Below are positions 41,643 through 42,516 of a stretch of 42,516 nt of DNA, in pieces (the stretch's first letter is position 1; every line of letters starts with the position of its first letter). A program made the position numbers and the translations under genes. The notes under the pieces were generated by a model. The model had not been told where the DNA came from, searched no databases, and saw only the letters and a program-made list of their open reading frames with translations. The DNA lies in the NCBI GenBank assembly GCA_905233985.1, contig CAJOFA010000019.1, positions 1 to 42,516 on the forward strand, in the 5' to 3' direction. The DNA is from an uncultured Prevotella sp. (GTDB lineage: Bacteria > Bacteroidota > Bacteroidia > Bacteroidales > Bacteroidaceae).

Positions 41643-42516
41643 TTACAATTTCGGTCCTGCAGCGACGAGAGCCTTACCAGCCTCGTTGCCCTCGTACTTC
41701 TTGAAGTTCTTGATGAAGCGGGCAGCCAAATCCTCAGCCTTCTTGTTCCACTCAGCTGCGTCAGCGTAAGTGTCGCGAGGATCGAGGATGTTGGTGGCTA
41801 CGCCCTCGAGCTCTGTGGGAACCTCGAAGTCGAAGTAAGGAATCTTCTTGGTGGGAGCCTTCAGGATAGCACCACCGAGGATAGCGTCGATGATACCACG
41901 TGTATCCTTGATAGATATACGCTTGCCGGTACCGTTCCAACCAGTGTTCACGAGGTAAGCCTTGGCGCCGCTCTTCTCCATCTTCTTCACGAGCTCCTCA
42001 GCATACTTGGTGGGGTGCAGCTCGAGGAATGCCTGGCCGAAGCAAGCAGAGAATGTTGGAGTGGGCTCAGTGATGCCACGCTCTGTACCAGCCAGCTTAG
42101 CAGTGAAGCCAGAGAGGAAGTAGTACTTCGTCTGCTCCGGAGTCAGGATAGATACCGGAGGCAGTACGCCGAAGGCATCAGCTGAGAGGAAGATCACGTT
42201 CTTAGCCTCAGGACCAGCACTCTTGCCGTTCACCTTCTGGGCAATCTTCTCGATGTGGTTGATAGGATAGCTGACGCGGGTGTTCTCTGTTACGCTCTTG
42301 TCAGCGAAGTCGATCTTGCCAGCGGCGTCAACAGTCACGTTCTCGAGCAGGGCGTCGCGACGGATAGCGTTGTAGATGTCGGGCTCGCTCTCCTTGTCGA
42401 GGTTGATGACCTTGGCGTAGCAGCCACCCTCGAAGTTGAACACACCCTCGTCGTCCCATCCGTGCTCGTCGTCACCAATCAGCAGACGCTTAGGATCGGT
42501 TGACAGCGTGGTCTTA
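41643..42516 (-). CDS. pckA: Phosphoenolpyruvate carboxykinase (ATP), 3' part
   Basis: The C-terminal 291 residues of ATP-dependent PEP carboxykinase, which interconverts oxaloacetate and PEP; in succinate-forming Bacteroidota it mainly fixes CO2. The gene is cut by the window end: the reading frame is open to the last base and begins inside the P-loop ([22 protein letters not shown]). The metal-binding DDEHGW, the NFEGGCYAK segment, the [17 protein letters not shown] block and TGWNGTGK are present. A GTG at 42441-42443 is an internal Val codon, not a start. Confidence 0.97.
   Translation of the reverse strand, partial: KTTLSTDPKRLLIGDDEHGWDDEGVFNFEGGCYAKVINLDKESEPDIYNAIRRDALLENVTVDAAGKIDFADKSVTENTRVSYPINHIEKIAQKVNGKSAGPEAKNVIFLSADAFGVLPPVSILTPEQTKYYFLSGFTAKLAGTERGITEPTPTFSACFGQAFLELHPTKYAEELVKKMEKSGAKAYLVNTGWNGTGKRISIKDTRGIIDAILGGAILKAPTKKIPYFDFEVPTELEGVATNILDPRDTYADAAEWNKKAEDLAARFIKNFKKYEGNEAGKALVAAGPKL

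Noticed and set aside
42441..42443. GTG start for pckA
   Set aside because: The upstream codons in the same frame encode the conserved P-loop end and DDEHGW motif, so the gene continues past the window edge.

Overview
The window looks like chromosomal DNA of a Prevotella-like member of the Bacteroidales. The reasons are: many promoters of the Bacteroidota type (TTTG or TTG, about 20 bases, then TAnnTTTG); the trpBEGDCFA gene order; the DUF6089-uppS-bamA-ompH(x3)-murI envelope cluster; Bacteroidales-type proteins (DUF4271, DUF5597, DUF6242); and little use of Shine-Dalgarno sites. I see no prophage, insertion sequence, CRISPR array, defence island or biosynthetic cluster. Coding DNA is almost entirely housekeeping and envelope genes. 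The unusual material is in the non-coding DNA and in repeat-derived patches inside genes.

Layout. 1-600: no gene, but a dense array of short dyads on a 22-bp grid (about 36-359). 592-896: promoter, structured small RNA and strong terminator (possible 6S-type RNA). 969-1089: tRNA-Gln(UUG), minus strand, with its own promoter. 1100-5973: minus-strand run metK, DUF4271, hemD, rnpA, yidD, tyrS. 6066-10828: plus-strand calcium-type P-type ATPase and an LtaS/MdoB-like alkaline-phosphatase-fold transferase. This meets, 1 bp stop to stop, a minus-strand operon of msbA plus a second such transferase (10830-14630). 14769-17168: GH127 beta-L-arabinofuranosidase. 17294-18378: ECF sigma factor plus a four-helix membrane protein.

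18414-25297 is a complete tryptophan operon (trpB-E-G-D-C-F-A, minus strand). Its promoter and leader include a 17-codon leader peptide with three consecutive Trp codons, and mutually exclusive antiterminator and terminator hairpins. 25353-27531: a GH35/DUF5597 beta-galactosidase-like enzyme and a small secreted protein. 27586-28082: DUF6078-like protein. 28116-28196: a second 22-bp-grid array, of unrelated sequence but identical architecture to the first. 28298-31668: rplM-rpsI-rpsB-tsf behind a structured leader. 31689-38676: murI, three OmpH/Skp-type chaperones, BamA, UppS and an outer-membrane beta-barrel. 38713-42516: DUF6242 lipoprotein, VanX-like dipeptidase, SH3b protein, a perfect bidirectional terminator hairpin and the 3' part of pckA.

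The best candidates for something little described are (1) the two tandem arrays of 15-bp dyads repeated every 22 bp, with different sequences but the same geometry; (2) the classical-looking trp attenuator with a Trp-Trp-Trp leader peptide in a Bacteroidota genome; and (3) low-complexity repeats at gene junctions that also occur inside genes, where they encode signal-peptide cores (BamA, one OmpH) or apparent loop insertions (MsbA twice, TrpE, the GH35 enzyme). All identities come from reading motifs by eye; no database search was run.
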